Source: Oreohelix idahoensis
Lineage: Eukaryota; Mollusca; Gastropoda; Stylommatophora; Oreohelicidae
Length of the DNA stretch: 64,000 nt
Direction of reading: 5' to 3'
Assembly (NCBI GenBank): GCA_024509875.1
Contig: JAMPIV010010577.1
Coordinates: 124,001 to 188,000, forward strand
The notes beneath the pieces were generated by a model. It had not been told where the DNA came from. It searched no databases and worked only from the letters and a program-made list of their open reading frames with translations. Below, piece after piece: positions 11,258-21,943 of the stretch (its first letter is position 1; each line of letters opens with the position of its first letter). The position numbers and the translations under genes were made by a program.

Positions 11258-12461
11258 CTGAGCGACTTTAATTACGCATCACTATATGAATCACTCACCA
11301 AGATGTCTGAGAATAAAATAACGGCAACATGTTTGATATCACTGGAAACAGTATCCATTGACCGACCGATTCCCGCAATCCGCGTAGCAGTGCATGCTGT
11401 GTTAATAAAAACTACAGTCACAAATGTAAGGTAGGGGTCAAATTGAAAAGTCACAAATGTTGTTGTTGTCATTGTAACGCGCTCAGTAGCGCGTTTGGCC
11501 ACCGTTGGCATCAAGGCAAGCCTGGCAGCGTCTCCGCATGGAGTTAACCAGTGTGCGTAGAAAATCCTGGGGGAGTCGATCCCATACTTCGGTTATATCG
11601 CGTCGCAAATGATCCAGGGTCTGCGGTCGTCTGTGCCGGTAGAGTTGGCGTCCAATCTCGTCCCAGACGTGTTCAATGGGTGCCATATCTGGGGACAATG
11701 AAGGCCATGGTATGACAGCGATGTTATTGGCCTGAAGGAACGCTGTGGTGGCACTAGCTGTATGTGGTCGTGCGTTATCATGCTGGTACAGCTGGAGCTC
11801 GGGATGATACTGGAAAAGGGGCACAACGTGTTCCTGAAGCACATCCCTATAGGTGGCACGGTGTGCTCTGATATGGTTCCACGTCTCCCAACAACATCTC
11901 TTGCTGTTACAGCTGCCGCCAAAAACCGATTCCGCAAATGAAGCTGCCGTATATACGCGTCCTGTTGAGGTGTCGTAACTCTGGGTTGACCTTGACGGGG
12001 TCGATCTGCAATTGATCCAGTAGCCATTAAACGTTGTTGCAGTCGGACGATGGTGGACTGGTTGCAATTCAAGTGTCTGGATGCTTCTCTGGTGGACATC
12101 CCGCCTGTTATCATTCTTATCGCTCTTTCTCTCTCTGCAGCGCTCAGTCTAGGCATAGTTTGACGACGTGTTTGTGGTTGTGGACTAAAATATTGACTGT
12201 TTTCCAATCCGTAGTGCTCTAGGCTGAGCTCTGGGTGAAAAGAAATTAATGTTTTCCGTGCAGAATTTTTAATAGGCACCTAAATCATGTTTTACGTGTT
12301 TCACGTGCTACTCTTGTCTCCAGCTTTGCTGGCGCAAAATGACTATGCTGGCCTCTGGGCGGTGACCTTTTGAACCTGTGTACTAATTTCGGGAACAATT
12401 GCATGACCATAAGATACTTTACCAGACACTCGTATAGTGATGCGTAATTAAAGTCGCTCAG
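11258..12461 (-). mobile_element. Tc1-like transposon, internally deleted, inserted in the LINE
   Basis: Ends are perfect 29-bp inverted repeats: 11258-11286 begins ctgagcgactttaatta and 12433-12461 is its exact complement. Flanking TA dinucleotides at 11256-11257 and 12462-12463 are the expected target duplication. The element is 1204 bp and separates the endonuclease and RT halves of the LINE. Perfect terminal repeats with a damaged transposase suggest fairly recent movement, perhaps mobilised in trans. Confidence 0.93.
11483..12279 (-). pseudogene. Tc1-like transposase, core deleted
   Basis: The N-terminal frame (12279 to about 11900) carries a helix-turn-helix region (LSAAERERAIRMITGG, then SIADRPRQGQPR). 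The C-terminal frame (about 11890-11483) carries the later DDE part: QHDNARPHTA with the second catalytic Asp and SPDMAPIEHVWDE with the final Glu. The two parts are in different frames. The stretch that should hold the first catalytic Asp is absent, so about 150 residues are missing relative to a usual ~340-residue Tc1 transposase. Catalytically dead by inspection. Confidence 0.85.
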
Positions 12462-12463
12462 TA

Positions 12464-13620
12464 TACTTCCTCTTGTCTCTTTTGATACTTCTTTTAACTT
12501 CCTTGTTTGCTTCTGTGTACACTTCTTGAGCCTTGGCTTTGGAACTTCTGGTTTTGCTGGTGTTTAAATCTGCTTTCTTGTTTTTTCTGTCTTTTATCTT
12601 ATTGATGGTTTCTGTTGTTATCCATGCTTTTTGTTGTCGTTCCCTTTTCCCCAGTATTTCTTCACATGTCTCATTCCATACCGTTTTGATTTGCTGCTAA
12701 TAGTCTTCTGTATTCTCTACATCTTCCAGCTGTTGGAGCACTTGGAATTTGTTGGATATTGTGACCACAAATTTGTCTCTTGTTTCTTGATTTCTTAGAT
12801 GTCCTACATTAAATTGTTGTCTATAATTTTGCATTCTTGCATATCTCTTGATTTTCATTTTTACTTTGGCTATCAGAAGGTGGTGATCTGATGCCACATC
12901 TGCTCCTCTATATACCTTTACATCCTGCAATGATGATCTAAACTTCTTGTTTATGCATATATGATCAATCTGATTTTCTGTTCTATGGTCTGGTGATATC
13001 CATGTTGCCAGGTGTATTCTCTTATGTGGAAACATGCTTCCTCCTATAGCCAGTTGATTTGAAGCACAGAAGTTTGAGAATAGTTCCCCATTTTCATTCA
13101 TTATTCCTAGCCTCTGTTTTCCCATGACTTCTTCAAAGCCTGTGTTGACTGTACCTATCTTTGCATTCATGTCACCCATCAAAATTGTGATGTCTCTTCT
13201 TTTTACTTTTTCCATAATTTCCTGTAGTCTAGTATAAAATGCTTCTTTCACAGACTCTTCTTTGTCATTAGTTGGTGCCTATCGGTGAATGACATTTACA
13301 TTTATTTTCTTTTTAGCTGTTTTTAAAGTAGCTGTTATTATTCTGGATCCAACGGCTTTCCATTCAATGAGTGCTTTCTGTGCTTTTTTTAGATAACATA
13401 AGAGCTACCCCTTCACTGTGGTGTGAACTTTCGTCTTCATGTCCTGAGGACAGCACCAATTCACCTGTGATGAGTTTCTTCCTGTCTACCCCCTTCCACT
13501 TTGTTTCACACAGTCCCAGAACCTCGATTTTATATTCCCTCCTTTCTGCTGCTACTTGTGCCACTTTCCCTTGTTCGTTTAATGTCCGAAACTTCTAGGT
13601 GCCAAATCTGGAAGTTCTCC
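12464..13620 (-). pseudogene. RTE-like LINE, endonuclease half (decayed)
   Basis: APE-type endonuclease of the same LINE as 9889-11257. The N-terminal part at 13364-13600 has LGLCETKWKG. The C-terminal part at 12697-13251 has ILMGDMNAKIG, QIDHICI and ASDHHLLI, the usual metal- and DNA-binding motifs of this nuclease. An in-frame stop lies just upstream of the first part and a frame break near 13270 separates the two. 12464-12697 encodes fragments of the linker. The family nicks target DNA to prime reverse transcription; this copy is broken. Confidence 0.82.
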
Positions 13621-14573
13621 TTGAAGAAAGAAGGTTAGTCAGTAACACAGACTCCTTTCGGCGTTCTCTGTGTTGCATCATTGTTAAAGGCGGGTTTGCT
13701 CTATTACTTTGGGTCACTATTATTGAACAATATTCCATGTAATCTGAATAAAGCAATTATACATTTCTGGCCATTGTTTTACTTTTGATATGTTAGTCTT
13801 TTCATTCAGTTGTAATGCATCGTGCTTTTTGATGGAAATTGAGCGAATGCGAGGTGGAAGATTTCGAACAATACTTGAACCTTGTAATACGATTGACTTG
13901 ATAAGTCCCTTCATTGAGTCCATACATTTTTATTTACAGTTTGTACACATCAAGACGATTCATGCACGTTGATCACAAAAAGTACATATTATAACTTGAA
14001 CATATATTGAATATATATATGTAGATATTCTATCAGTCCTTGTCCAATAATCGAATTACTGTATGCAGAACGTCATAGCTATATACACGCGCGGTTGGGG
14101 GTTCCAACGGCTGACAGTGAGTCTATGAGTCTGGCAATATCAAATACTATGGACTGTAATTCATCCTTCCCTAAGTTCACTTACGTACTAACCTTAATCA
14201 TTTCATATCTTCGTAATAACAATGGACTGACCCATGTCCGTACTTGAATAAAATATATCTGTGTGGCAATACCATGCCCAACATTGGAAGGAAAGTCAGA
14301 CGCGTCTTTACAGCTCGACGGTCAATGTAAAAAGGGTCCTGTAGCTAGGTCACGGTGTGCGACCTAACAACGTTCACGCGTCATAATTAGAGCGTGAACT
14401 TCGCGTTCAGTAGTCCCTAACTTATTAACAGTAATTTATATTAAATGCTATGACCCTAAACATTGCACACTGCCAATCCTAGCAGACAACTGCAATATAA
14501 CTCCAGTAACAATCATACGCCTCCTTGCGAGAGGACCTTCCCCTATCTTGGATGGCTGTGTTTTATTTTCTTT
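13621..14573. other. Unassigned sequence
   Basis: I see no supported gene or repeat. The minus-strand 67-residue ORF at 13720 has no recognisable feature. Confidence 0.35.
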
Positions 14574-14586
14574 AATTGACTTGTCC

Positions 14587-15346
14587 TCTGCTGCTAGTAT
14601 GGCCAGCAGGTTGGCCTGAACATCAATCTGAAGAAGACAGAGGTCATGACACTAAATGTGGGCAATCCTGAGCCAATAACAGTAAAGAACCAGAAGTTAG
14701 AACAGACAGACACATTTACTTACCTAGGATGCATAGTAACACCTGACGGCGGAACAAGCAAGGACATTAGTAACAGATTGAATAAAACGAGAACAGCCTT
14801 TGCTGTTCTCAACAACATTTGGAAGTCTTCCCAGTACAGCACAAACACCAAATTAAGACTGTATGAGAGCTGTGTACTTTCTGTGCTTCTCTGTGGTGCG
14901 GAATGTTGGAGAGTAACAGAGAAGGAAATGTCGAAACTGTCCTCCTTCCACACAATATGCCAAAGGAAAATGCTCCGAATCTTTTGGCCAAACACAAACA
15001 GCAACCAAGAACTACTTATTCGGAGTAACCAGGAAGACATGCACACCATCATAGCTGGCAGACGCTGGAGTTGGGTTGGCCACGTCCTCAGAAGGGACCC
15101 TGTTACCATCACAAGAACAGCTGTTCTATGGACCCCCGAGGGAAAGCAAAAGAGAGGCCGACCAAAAACAACTTGGCGGAGAACTGTGGAAGCTGAGATG
15201 CAAAGAATGAACCACAGTTGGGGCAATGTACGAAGGATGGCTGCCGACCGAGCAAAGTGGAATCAATTTGTTGCTGCCCTACAAGACGCCACCAGGCGTG
15301 ATGGCCGCTGACTGCTTTGACGGTTGGCGGTTATGGATCAAAGAAG
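14587..15346 (+). mobile_element. 5'-truncated LINE (RT C-terminal part) with 13-bp target duplication
   Basis: Flanked by aattgacttgtcc at 14574-14586 and 15347-15359, an exact 13-bp duplication. The insert encodes only the C-terminal region after the RT active site: LNINLKKTEVM (thumb), DTFTYLGCIV, LLCGAECWRV, WSWVGHVLRRD and RGRPKTTWRR, ending near 15311. This is the pattern of RTE/CR1-like non-LTR elements; clade not resolved. The open frame of 221 residues has no break, so the insertion is not very old. Confidence 0.88.
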
Positions 15347-15359
15347 AATTGACTTGTCC

Positions 15360-15512
15360 ATGTGTGTTGAAGTTTTTTGAGTTTAAATTTTTTACAGGAT
15401 GGGGTAACCGGCCCCATGCCCACCCCTCCTTAGTCGCTTTCTACGACACGCTTGGCAGGGAACAGTGTTACTATTCTTTGCTCCCATTTTGGGCCCCGGT
15501 AACACACGGGTG
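15360..15512 (-). repeat. Candidate SINE/LINE tail with a conserved core
   Basis: Contains ttagtcgctttctacgacac (reverse complement gtgtcgtagaaagcgactaa), which I recall as part of a core segment seen in many invertebrate SINE-like repeats. No A/B boxes or target duplication were found. Low confidence. Confidence 0.3.
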
Positions 15513-15524
15513 AAGCAGCAATAA

Positions 15525-15642
15525 AAAAGGTAAAGGATCCCGTTACACGCCCATTGAGGCATATTGGGAATATGGTTATAGGCCCATATTTTCTTGACCA
15601 TCGGCACACTAGGGGTGATGTGGTCAGCATTACGCCGGCCGC
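15525..15642 (-). repeat. tRNA-derived SINE, 3' part (split by Gypsy-1)
   Basis: Matches the 3' portion of the intact SINE at 30950-31225. The SINE target duplication aagcagcaataa is at 15513-15524 and again at 25167-25178. The SINE breaks at 15642, where the Gypsy LTR starts, and resumes at 25017. Confidence 0.9.
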
Positions 15643-16793
15643 TGTTGCTGTCATTTTTGACGGAGTCATCTGTCAAGTTATCTGCTTATGTTTTTATCAT
15701 AAGAATAATTGTCTTTACCTGCGATGTCAGGTTGATTAGGGGTTGTCTTCCCTTGTTTATTCATTCATTGTGTTTGACCTTTAGGGTCAAAGGTAGACAG
15801 TTCTGGCGTATGCCCATGGGCAGGTTTTTTTAAGCGGGAGTTGAGTTAGACTTCCGGCAAGCCGTGAAGTGTCCTGGTTTCTGAAGGGACGAGAGTCCAT
15901 TGTGTTTTTCGGGAAGAATCTTCGAAGTGACTGCGATGGCAGTTTTCCCTAGTGAATCTCTGTGCGTTGGAATGACAGCAGAGTTCTTTATTATGTTCTG
16001 TGGATTCGGTTACAGGTAATACCGACTTTTCCCATTACTATGCTTTCGGTGGCAGAACATGTTAGAAGATTGCCTAGTCTGTGAACTGCAGCTCACCGAT
16101 CATCCATTTCAGAACTTATATGTTGTGCTCAAGGTAGCCATCCAAGACTATTAGTCTTCATACCATCCAGAAATCCAGTGACGAAGATATATTGTGGGAG
16201 CCGCAGATTGGCGGCATATTTATGTCTACAATAAGCATTACTGCAGGGTTGATGGTAACCTGCTTATCAGAAGTACACAGCCGACGTCAGAACGAGGCCT
16301 GTGTTTTCGGCTATTATACTACAGCCTGATAATGTGCAATTGGCGGGGAATGCCAAGTTGCACCTATGTGTTAAAGTGATTAAGGTATCTGACGCGTTTA
16401 GTCAGTGATACCAGGGCGACGCCACGAACTGTCATTATTGAAGAACATTGTATTGACCATGCACGAATATTCAAATGTTTACCAGCTTGTTGAATGCCTA
16501 ATGTATACCTATCGATTTCCGGTCAGCATGACCTTGTTACACTGACTGTTCCTGTTGATACCATGTGTGTTCTCGTCAATAAATGTTTTGAAACGTGCCT
16601 GCAGTGTCCAAGCATCCTTGACTACTGCATGTGAGTGTATGGGTTGCAGGGTCTACATATATACGAGCCTAAACACATTCGCGCCTTCATTCGCACCCAC
16701 ACTCAGTTCATCATACGCTCGCACTACACACCTAACAACATGTATACTGTCTTGGGCCAGTGATCACCTCAACAAGAGAAAAAGACAGTTACA
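15643..16793 (+). repeat. Gypsy-1 5' LTR
   Basis: Begins tgttgctg and ends gacagttaca (TG...CA). Nearly identical to 23863-25016. An aataaa at about 16579 could serve as the polyadenylation signal. Small ORFs inside it are not called. Confidence 0.96.
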
Positions 16794-16797
16794 TTTC

Positions 16798-16815
16798 TGG
16801 TGGACCAGATCTGTG
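16798..16815 (+). promoter_or_regulatory. Gypsy-1 primer-binding site (candidate)
   Basis: tggtggaccagatctgtg starts 4 bp after the LTR. The nonamer TGGTGGACC recurs at the same place in Gypsy-2 and in the coiled-coil element copy 1. A second near-copy of the LTR/primer junction (ttacatttctggttgacc) lies at 16876. The matching tRNA was not identified. Confidence 0.6.
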
Positions 16816-16875
16816 GGTTTAAAAAGAACAGAGCGAGCAATTAACATTATTGGTGACATTAATGGATCCAGAAAT

Positions 16876-17244
16876 TTACATTTCTGGTTGACCAGCTGAT
16901 GGGGCTATATAAATCATCCTATACAGCACTCCAGCCTTAAACAGACACCCCACCAGGCTATTTACAGTTGCTGTTACATGTATGATGTCTCCAGTGTTGT
17001 CCAGAAATTTACAAGAAGGACAAGTACACATTACATTTCTGATCTGTGGGTCTAAGCTACACACTGGACAGCTGTAACACACATCGCTATTTCTACACTT
17101 GCAAGTTTTGCCTACAACAGGACAGAAATAGGTCATCAACTGTTGACCCAGATAAACAGTGATAGCATTTATGTTATAATGCTGCTTGAACAACAACAGG
17201 ACAAATACTGAAGTTGGCATCGAGGCGTTTGCTACGTGGACCAT
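16876..17244 (-). CDS. Antisense Cys-rich ORF in the Gypsy-1 leader
   Basis: A 122-residue frame on the strand opposite the element. Its middle is rich in paired cysteines (CKCRNSDVCYSCPVC, then CTCPSC), resembling zinc-ribbon spacing, followed by DNTGDIIHVTATV, which looks like the beta-strand pattern of an OB-fold or RPA-like segment. I do not recognise it with confidence. It lies between primer site and gag, and no counterpart is evident in the Gypsy-2 leader. It may be a captured host or transposon fragment rather than an expressed gene. Confidence 0.3.
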   Translation of the reverse strand: MVHVANASMPTSVFVLLLFKQHYNINAITVYLGQQLMTYFCPVVGKTCKCRNSDVCYSCPVCSLDPQIRNVMCTCPSCKFLDNTGDIIHVTATVNSLVGCLFKAGVLYRMIYIAPSAGQPEM

Positions 17245-18467
17245 AGCTGCATAGAAGGCGAGTCCCTATTGTGAACAGTACTGCTGGTTGTTACACGTTG
17301 CAGTCAACAACAGACTTTTCTATGTCCGAGCATTCAAGTTACATTGTTCGAGGTCAAGTGTTTGTAAACAGTACGTGGAAATTGTAAACATTCAATGTGC
17401 AAGTCCTAAGTCGAGAAGGTCATAGTAATTTTTGTTCGTGAATACCACTTTATGCTACAGTGGATTTGACATTCAGTGCGCGCTTGACATTTTGTTTCTG
17501 TGTTCGCAAGGAGCAAGAAATTTACTTTAGTTTCAGCTGTGACTGAACTTGTTCTGCAACACATTGAAATACTGATTGCTATATATATGTTTATGTTACT
17601 TCTACTGTTTTTGTGTATTTTTCTTGTGTTTTTCTGCGGGTTTTCGGTTGGTGGGTCTTACAGTAAATATGCCACTTAATCGAGGGTTACTGTAAGCGTT
17701 CTGTAGGGATTGCAATTTTCTTAATTGAAATTTACTAGCGATTTTTGTTGCTATTTTTTTTTTTTAGCTGTGACGACATGAGTTAGTGTTGTTTTCGTTA
17801 TTTTTCCGTTCTTTGATTTTCGATTAGTTTTGTTTGTATCTGTTCTTCTCTCATTCCTTCCGTTTATTTCTTTACACCTTTTCGTTTATAACAGTGTTGC
17901 CATTTGTCTTGTTTATTTTTCGCGGTCATCATTACACATTTGTGTAACATTTTCTTTACTTTTTGCTGTATTGTTTATTTGACTTCCGCGAACGTTTTCG
18001 GTCATTGTTCTGTATTTTTGTCTTTGTATTTTTGATTGTACTACATTATTGTCATACACAGTCTACATACATATACTTGGTCATGTATTATTATTATTAT
18101 TGATAAGGTACACTCTTCATACAGAGATTGTTAATAAAATATTATTATATAAGATATTTATACAAGTTCTTTGATAAAAGACTTGTTATCCTCAAAGATT
18201 GAGACAAGGTGAAATACATATTCAAGTTCTTTAGAAAAAAGACTTGTGCCCATAGTGAGTGGGATATAAAGGAATTATTTTCCACAGGTACTCAAGTGAT
18301 TTTTTGTTACATTATAAACAAGAGGACCATACAAGGTCTTTGTCTAAGACTAAGAGAGTGAAATAAAGTGAAGTGAGTATACAAGTCTAGCATTTCAGAC
18401 TTGTCTCCCATTGAAGTGGGATAAGGTAATTGTTGAATTTTTCAGGTTACTGATCTCATTAGACAGA

Positions 18468-20526
18468 ATGTCTACATTGGATTTCTTCATCCAGCAAGGG
18501 TTGACCCTTGGTAAGTCTGGGAAAGAATTGGAAGAATATTCATCTGCTCTATTCGCCATTGCATTAAAGTCAGGTGAAAAGAAACAAAAAGAGGAAATTA
18601 AATTGAAAGCAGAAGCTGAACAAAGGAGAGCAGAAGCTGAACTAAAGAAGCTAGATGCTGAGAATAGAAGATTAGAACTTGAAGAGAAAAGGTATCAAAG
18701 AGAAGCTGCTGCAGAGGAGAGAAAACTTCAAGCTGCTGCTGAGGAGAGAAAAGCCCAAGCTGATGAAAGAAAATTCCAGATGGAAATGGAAGACAAAAAA
18801 ATTCAACCTCAAGCTGCTGCTGAGGAGAGAAAAGCTCAAGCTGCTGCTGAGGCTGAAATTAGGAAAATGGAACATGAGGAAAGAAAACAGAAAATGGAAC
18901 TTGATGAAAGACTCGCAACTTTGGAGTTAGAGAAATTGAAATTGGCGAGTTCAGGTGCTCATCAAACAACTTCGAGTACGACAAAGGAGTTTGTAAGTAG
19001 GATCAAACTACCTCATTTCAATCCTTTAAAGGATGACGTAGCAGATTATCTAGATAGATTCCAATTTTTATGCGATACGCATAACATAAAAAAGGAAAAA
19101 TATGTTGAACAACTGATGGAATTTTTTTACAGGTGACACAGTGACTACTCTTATGACAATAGACGAACATGACAGGACTAATTATGATGTTGTCAGAGCA
19201 GCATTGCTAAAAAAATACCAACTAAAAGAAGAAGACTATCGTCTTCGTTTTAGGACAATGTTGCCAGAAAATGGAGTAGATTTCTCTGATTTTGTTACAA
19301 AAATACGTCGTACATTTACACGATGGGTTGAGTTGTCTCAGACTGAGAAAACATATGAAGGTCTAATGGACTTATTATTGCGAGATAAGGTTTTGTCATC
19401 TGTTAATGATTCTTTTCTTGCATTCCTTCATGAGCGTAAGCCTAAAAACTTAAAAGATATGGAGGAATACTGTTGTCAGTATGCCACCGCGCATCCCCAT
19501 GCTACAGTTAGCAATTCTAAAGTGAAAGAAGGGTTGCCAGCTGCTTCGGCAACACCATATGGCCCTAATTTCAAAAAAAAATTTCAGGGTGCTCAACAAA
19601 ACTGGAATAGGGGAAGTAATCAGAATTACACTCAGAAGCGGAGTAATCCAACACATGATGGTTCTTCGTCTATGAATTGGAGACAAGATGGTGGTTCTCG
19701 TAATTTTAGTGGTAATAATTTGAGACACTTTCGCAAAGGCTATCCAAATAATAACTATTCGAACTTTCGAGGTAATCATTCTCGACGTCAAGATTATGAC
19801 GATGGTGAATTTAGAAACCGGGATTCAAACCGGAATGATGATTACAATAGGCAATATGATAACAATTACAGGGGAAATGATAGTCGAAATAATTACAGGG
19901 GAAATGATAATCGAGGCAGACCTAGATTTAACAAAAAAAGACTTTTCCAACAGGCAAACTCTGCACAACAAGAGTTTGATGGAGCCTGTAATACAGTAAA
20001 TGATAGTGGTAACTCTAGGGCTATCACTGGTTGTGCTTTCGATTTTGGGAGAGCAACTGAATGCCCCCAATGCTTAACATTGTTCGACTCATCGACTGTA
20101 TCTACTCTAAGTTGTGGTCACCCTCTTCCTGCTCTACCTGCTACAGTTGCGCATGATGGGAGAGGATCTCTCATCTTACATAAAGGTCTAATAAATGATA
20201 GGCTAGTCTCAGTACTTTTCGATTCGGGATGTACTACCGTCGGGGTTAGGGAGTCTCTGATAGATCCTTGCTGTGCCACTGGAAAAACAATCAAATGTGT
20301 TACATTTGGTGGTACTATGGAAAGTTATCCTACTGCTATTATTAGGATTGACACTCCCTTCTTCACAGGAGATGTCCATGCATGTCTTCTTCCTAATCCT
20401 ATTGCGGATCTTATAATCGGTCGTATTCATGGGGTTAAGGAATGCACCCCGCAACAAATTTCTAGTTGGGAGGGAAAAAAACATTCAAACGGTCAATGCA
20501 GTGGTGACAAGAGCTCAAGCTCTTAA
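18468..20526 (+). pseudogene. Gypsy-1 gag and protease
   Basis: Start ATG at 18468 (MSTLDFF), matching the Gypsy-2 start (MATLEYF). Order: about 150 residues of Glu/Lys/Ala-rich coiled coil, a gag core (YEGLMDLLLRDKVL), an Asn/Arg/Gly-rich basic stretch, a Cys/His motif CPQC...CGH (C-x2-C-x13-C-x-H), then the aspartic protease with VLFDSGCTT. Gag forms the particle and the protease matures it. Two breaks: near 19123, seven T where the frame needs six, and near 20475, seven A where six would continue into integrase. Both are single extra bases in homopolymers, which may be consensus errors. Confidence 0.9.
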
Positions 20527-21943
20527 TCCCCCAACTTCATCGGATAATAGTAATGAAGTTGATAGCCAAGACGAGCACTTGGTGATTTCCCATGACTCGT
20601 TTGTTAAACGTCAAGAAGAGGATCCTTCTTTGAAGAAATTCTTCCTTCTTGCAAAGAAAGGGGATCCCAATCAAAATACTGATCACAAATCGTATATTAC
20701 TATGAAGAATGGTATATTGGTACGGATGGTACAACACTCGGACAAGTCTATGCACTCGCAAATTCTTGTGCCTAAGTGTATGAGAGCCTTAATTCTTCAG
20801 CATGCACACGATTCTCAGTGTGCTGGACACATGGGGTTTTCCAGAACTAAAACTAGAGTCCTTGCGTCCTTCTTTTGGCCATTCGTGAATAAAGACATCC
20901 GAATTTATTGCCGATCTTGCAAAATTTGTCAAGAGGTCAAGTCTAGAGGTCCGAGACATGCTGCTCCTATTCAGGCTGCAGATATTCCGATTCGGCCGTT
21001 TCAGAAAATGGCTATAGACATCATTGGTCCGTTCAAGATTAAGTCAGCCAGAGGACACCAATTTATCCTCACTTGCGTGGACATGTGCACGCGTTGGCCA
21101 GAGGCTATTCCTCTAAAGAGCATATCAACTGTCGATATCGCTGATGCTCTTTGGCTCATATTTTCTCGTCTGGGATTCCCCGGAGAAATACTGTCGGACC
21201 ACGGCACTCAGTTAATTTCGGACGTTATGTCTCAGGTAATGGCTACGCTAGACATTAAAAGGTCTCTCAGTAGTATTTATCATCCAATGTCCAATGGATT
21301 GGTAGAACGTCTTAACAGGACACTAAAGAACTTACTTGGCAAGATAACGGAGGATCATCCTGAAGATTGGGACAGGGTTTTACCTGCAGTCCTCTTTGCC
21401 TATAGAGAAGTTCCCAACGAGCATACAGGGTTTTCTCCTTTCAAACTTGTCTTTGGTGCGCAACCGCGCGGTCCGATGTCCTTGTTACACGATTTGATAA
21501 CTTCTGATAATATTGACGATGATACACAATCGTCATATGAATATGTCATTGCTCTTAGAGAAAAGATTATCGAATCGTGCAGGTTAGCAACTTCATCTTC
21601 CGAATTTGCGAAAGAAAAAGCTAGGCGATTTGCTAACAAGAAAAGACGCCTACGTCAACTTTGTCCTGGAGACAAAGCATATGTCTTACTTCCCTCAAGA
21701 GAGAATAGACTTCTCATTTCATGGAAAGGTCCATACACTATAGTCTCCAAAATTTCCGATGTCGACTATATTGTCGATGTGGATGGAAGGCATAAAACCT
21801 TCCATATAAATATGCTAACAGAGTTTATTGAACGTCCAGACTATTTGCAGCCTATTTTCCAGGCGATGGACGACTCTCCAGTCCAACATGGTCACATCTC
21901 ATCCCTGTCCGTTATACAGGATGAGGAAACTATTTTTTTCTGA
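20480..21943 (+). CDS. Gypsy-1 integrase
   Basis: Inserts the cDNA into the genome. Visible parts in order: HHCC zinc region (HAHDSQCAGH ... CRSCKICQ, about 20760-20930), DDE core with Asp in MAIDIIGPF, Asp in ILSDHGTQL and Glu 35 residues later in NGLVERLNRTLK, and a C-terminal GPY/F module (WKGPYTIV, about 21725). The frame is intact and ends with TGA at 21941-21943. It lies directly before reverse transcriptase, the reverse of the usual Ty3/Gypsy order, and overlaps the RT frame by 23 bp. Confidence 0.93.
   Translation, partial: NIQTVNAVVTRAQALNPPTSSDNSNEVDSQDEHLVISHDSFVKRQEEDPSLKKFFLLAKKGDPNQNTDHKSYITMKNGILVRMVQHSDKSMHSQILVPKCMRALILQHAHDSQCAGHMGFSRTKTRVLASFFWPFVNKDIRIYCRSCKICQEVKSRGPRHAAPIQAADIPIRPFQKMAIDIIGPFKIKSARGHQFILTCVDMCTRWPEAIPLKSISTVDIADALWLIFSRLGFPGEILSDHGTQLISDVMSQVMATLDIKRSLSSIYHPMSNGLVERLNRTLKNLLGKITEDHPEDWDRVLPAVLFAYREVPNEHTGFSPFKLVFGAQPRGPMSLLHDLITSDNIDDDTQSSYEYVIALREKIIESCRLATSSSEFAKEKARRFANKKRRLRQLCPGDKAYVLLPSRENRLLISWKGPYTIVSKISDVDYIVDVDGRHKTFHINMLTEFIERPDYLQPIFQAMDDSPVQHGHISSLSVIQDEETIFF

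Noticed and set aside
15392..15833. Overlapping ORFs on both strands across the LINE/SINE/LTR junction
   Set aside because: They cross element boundaries defined by exact target duplications.
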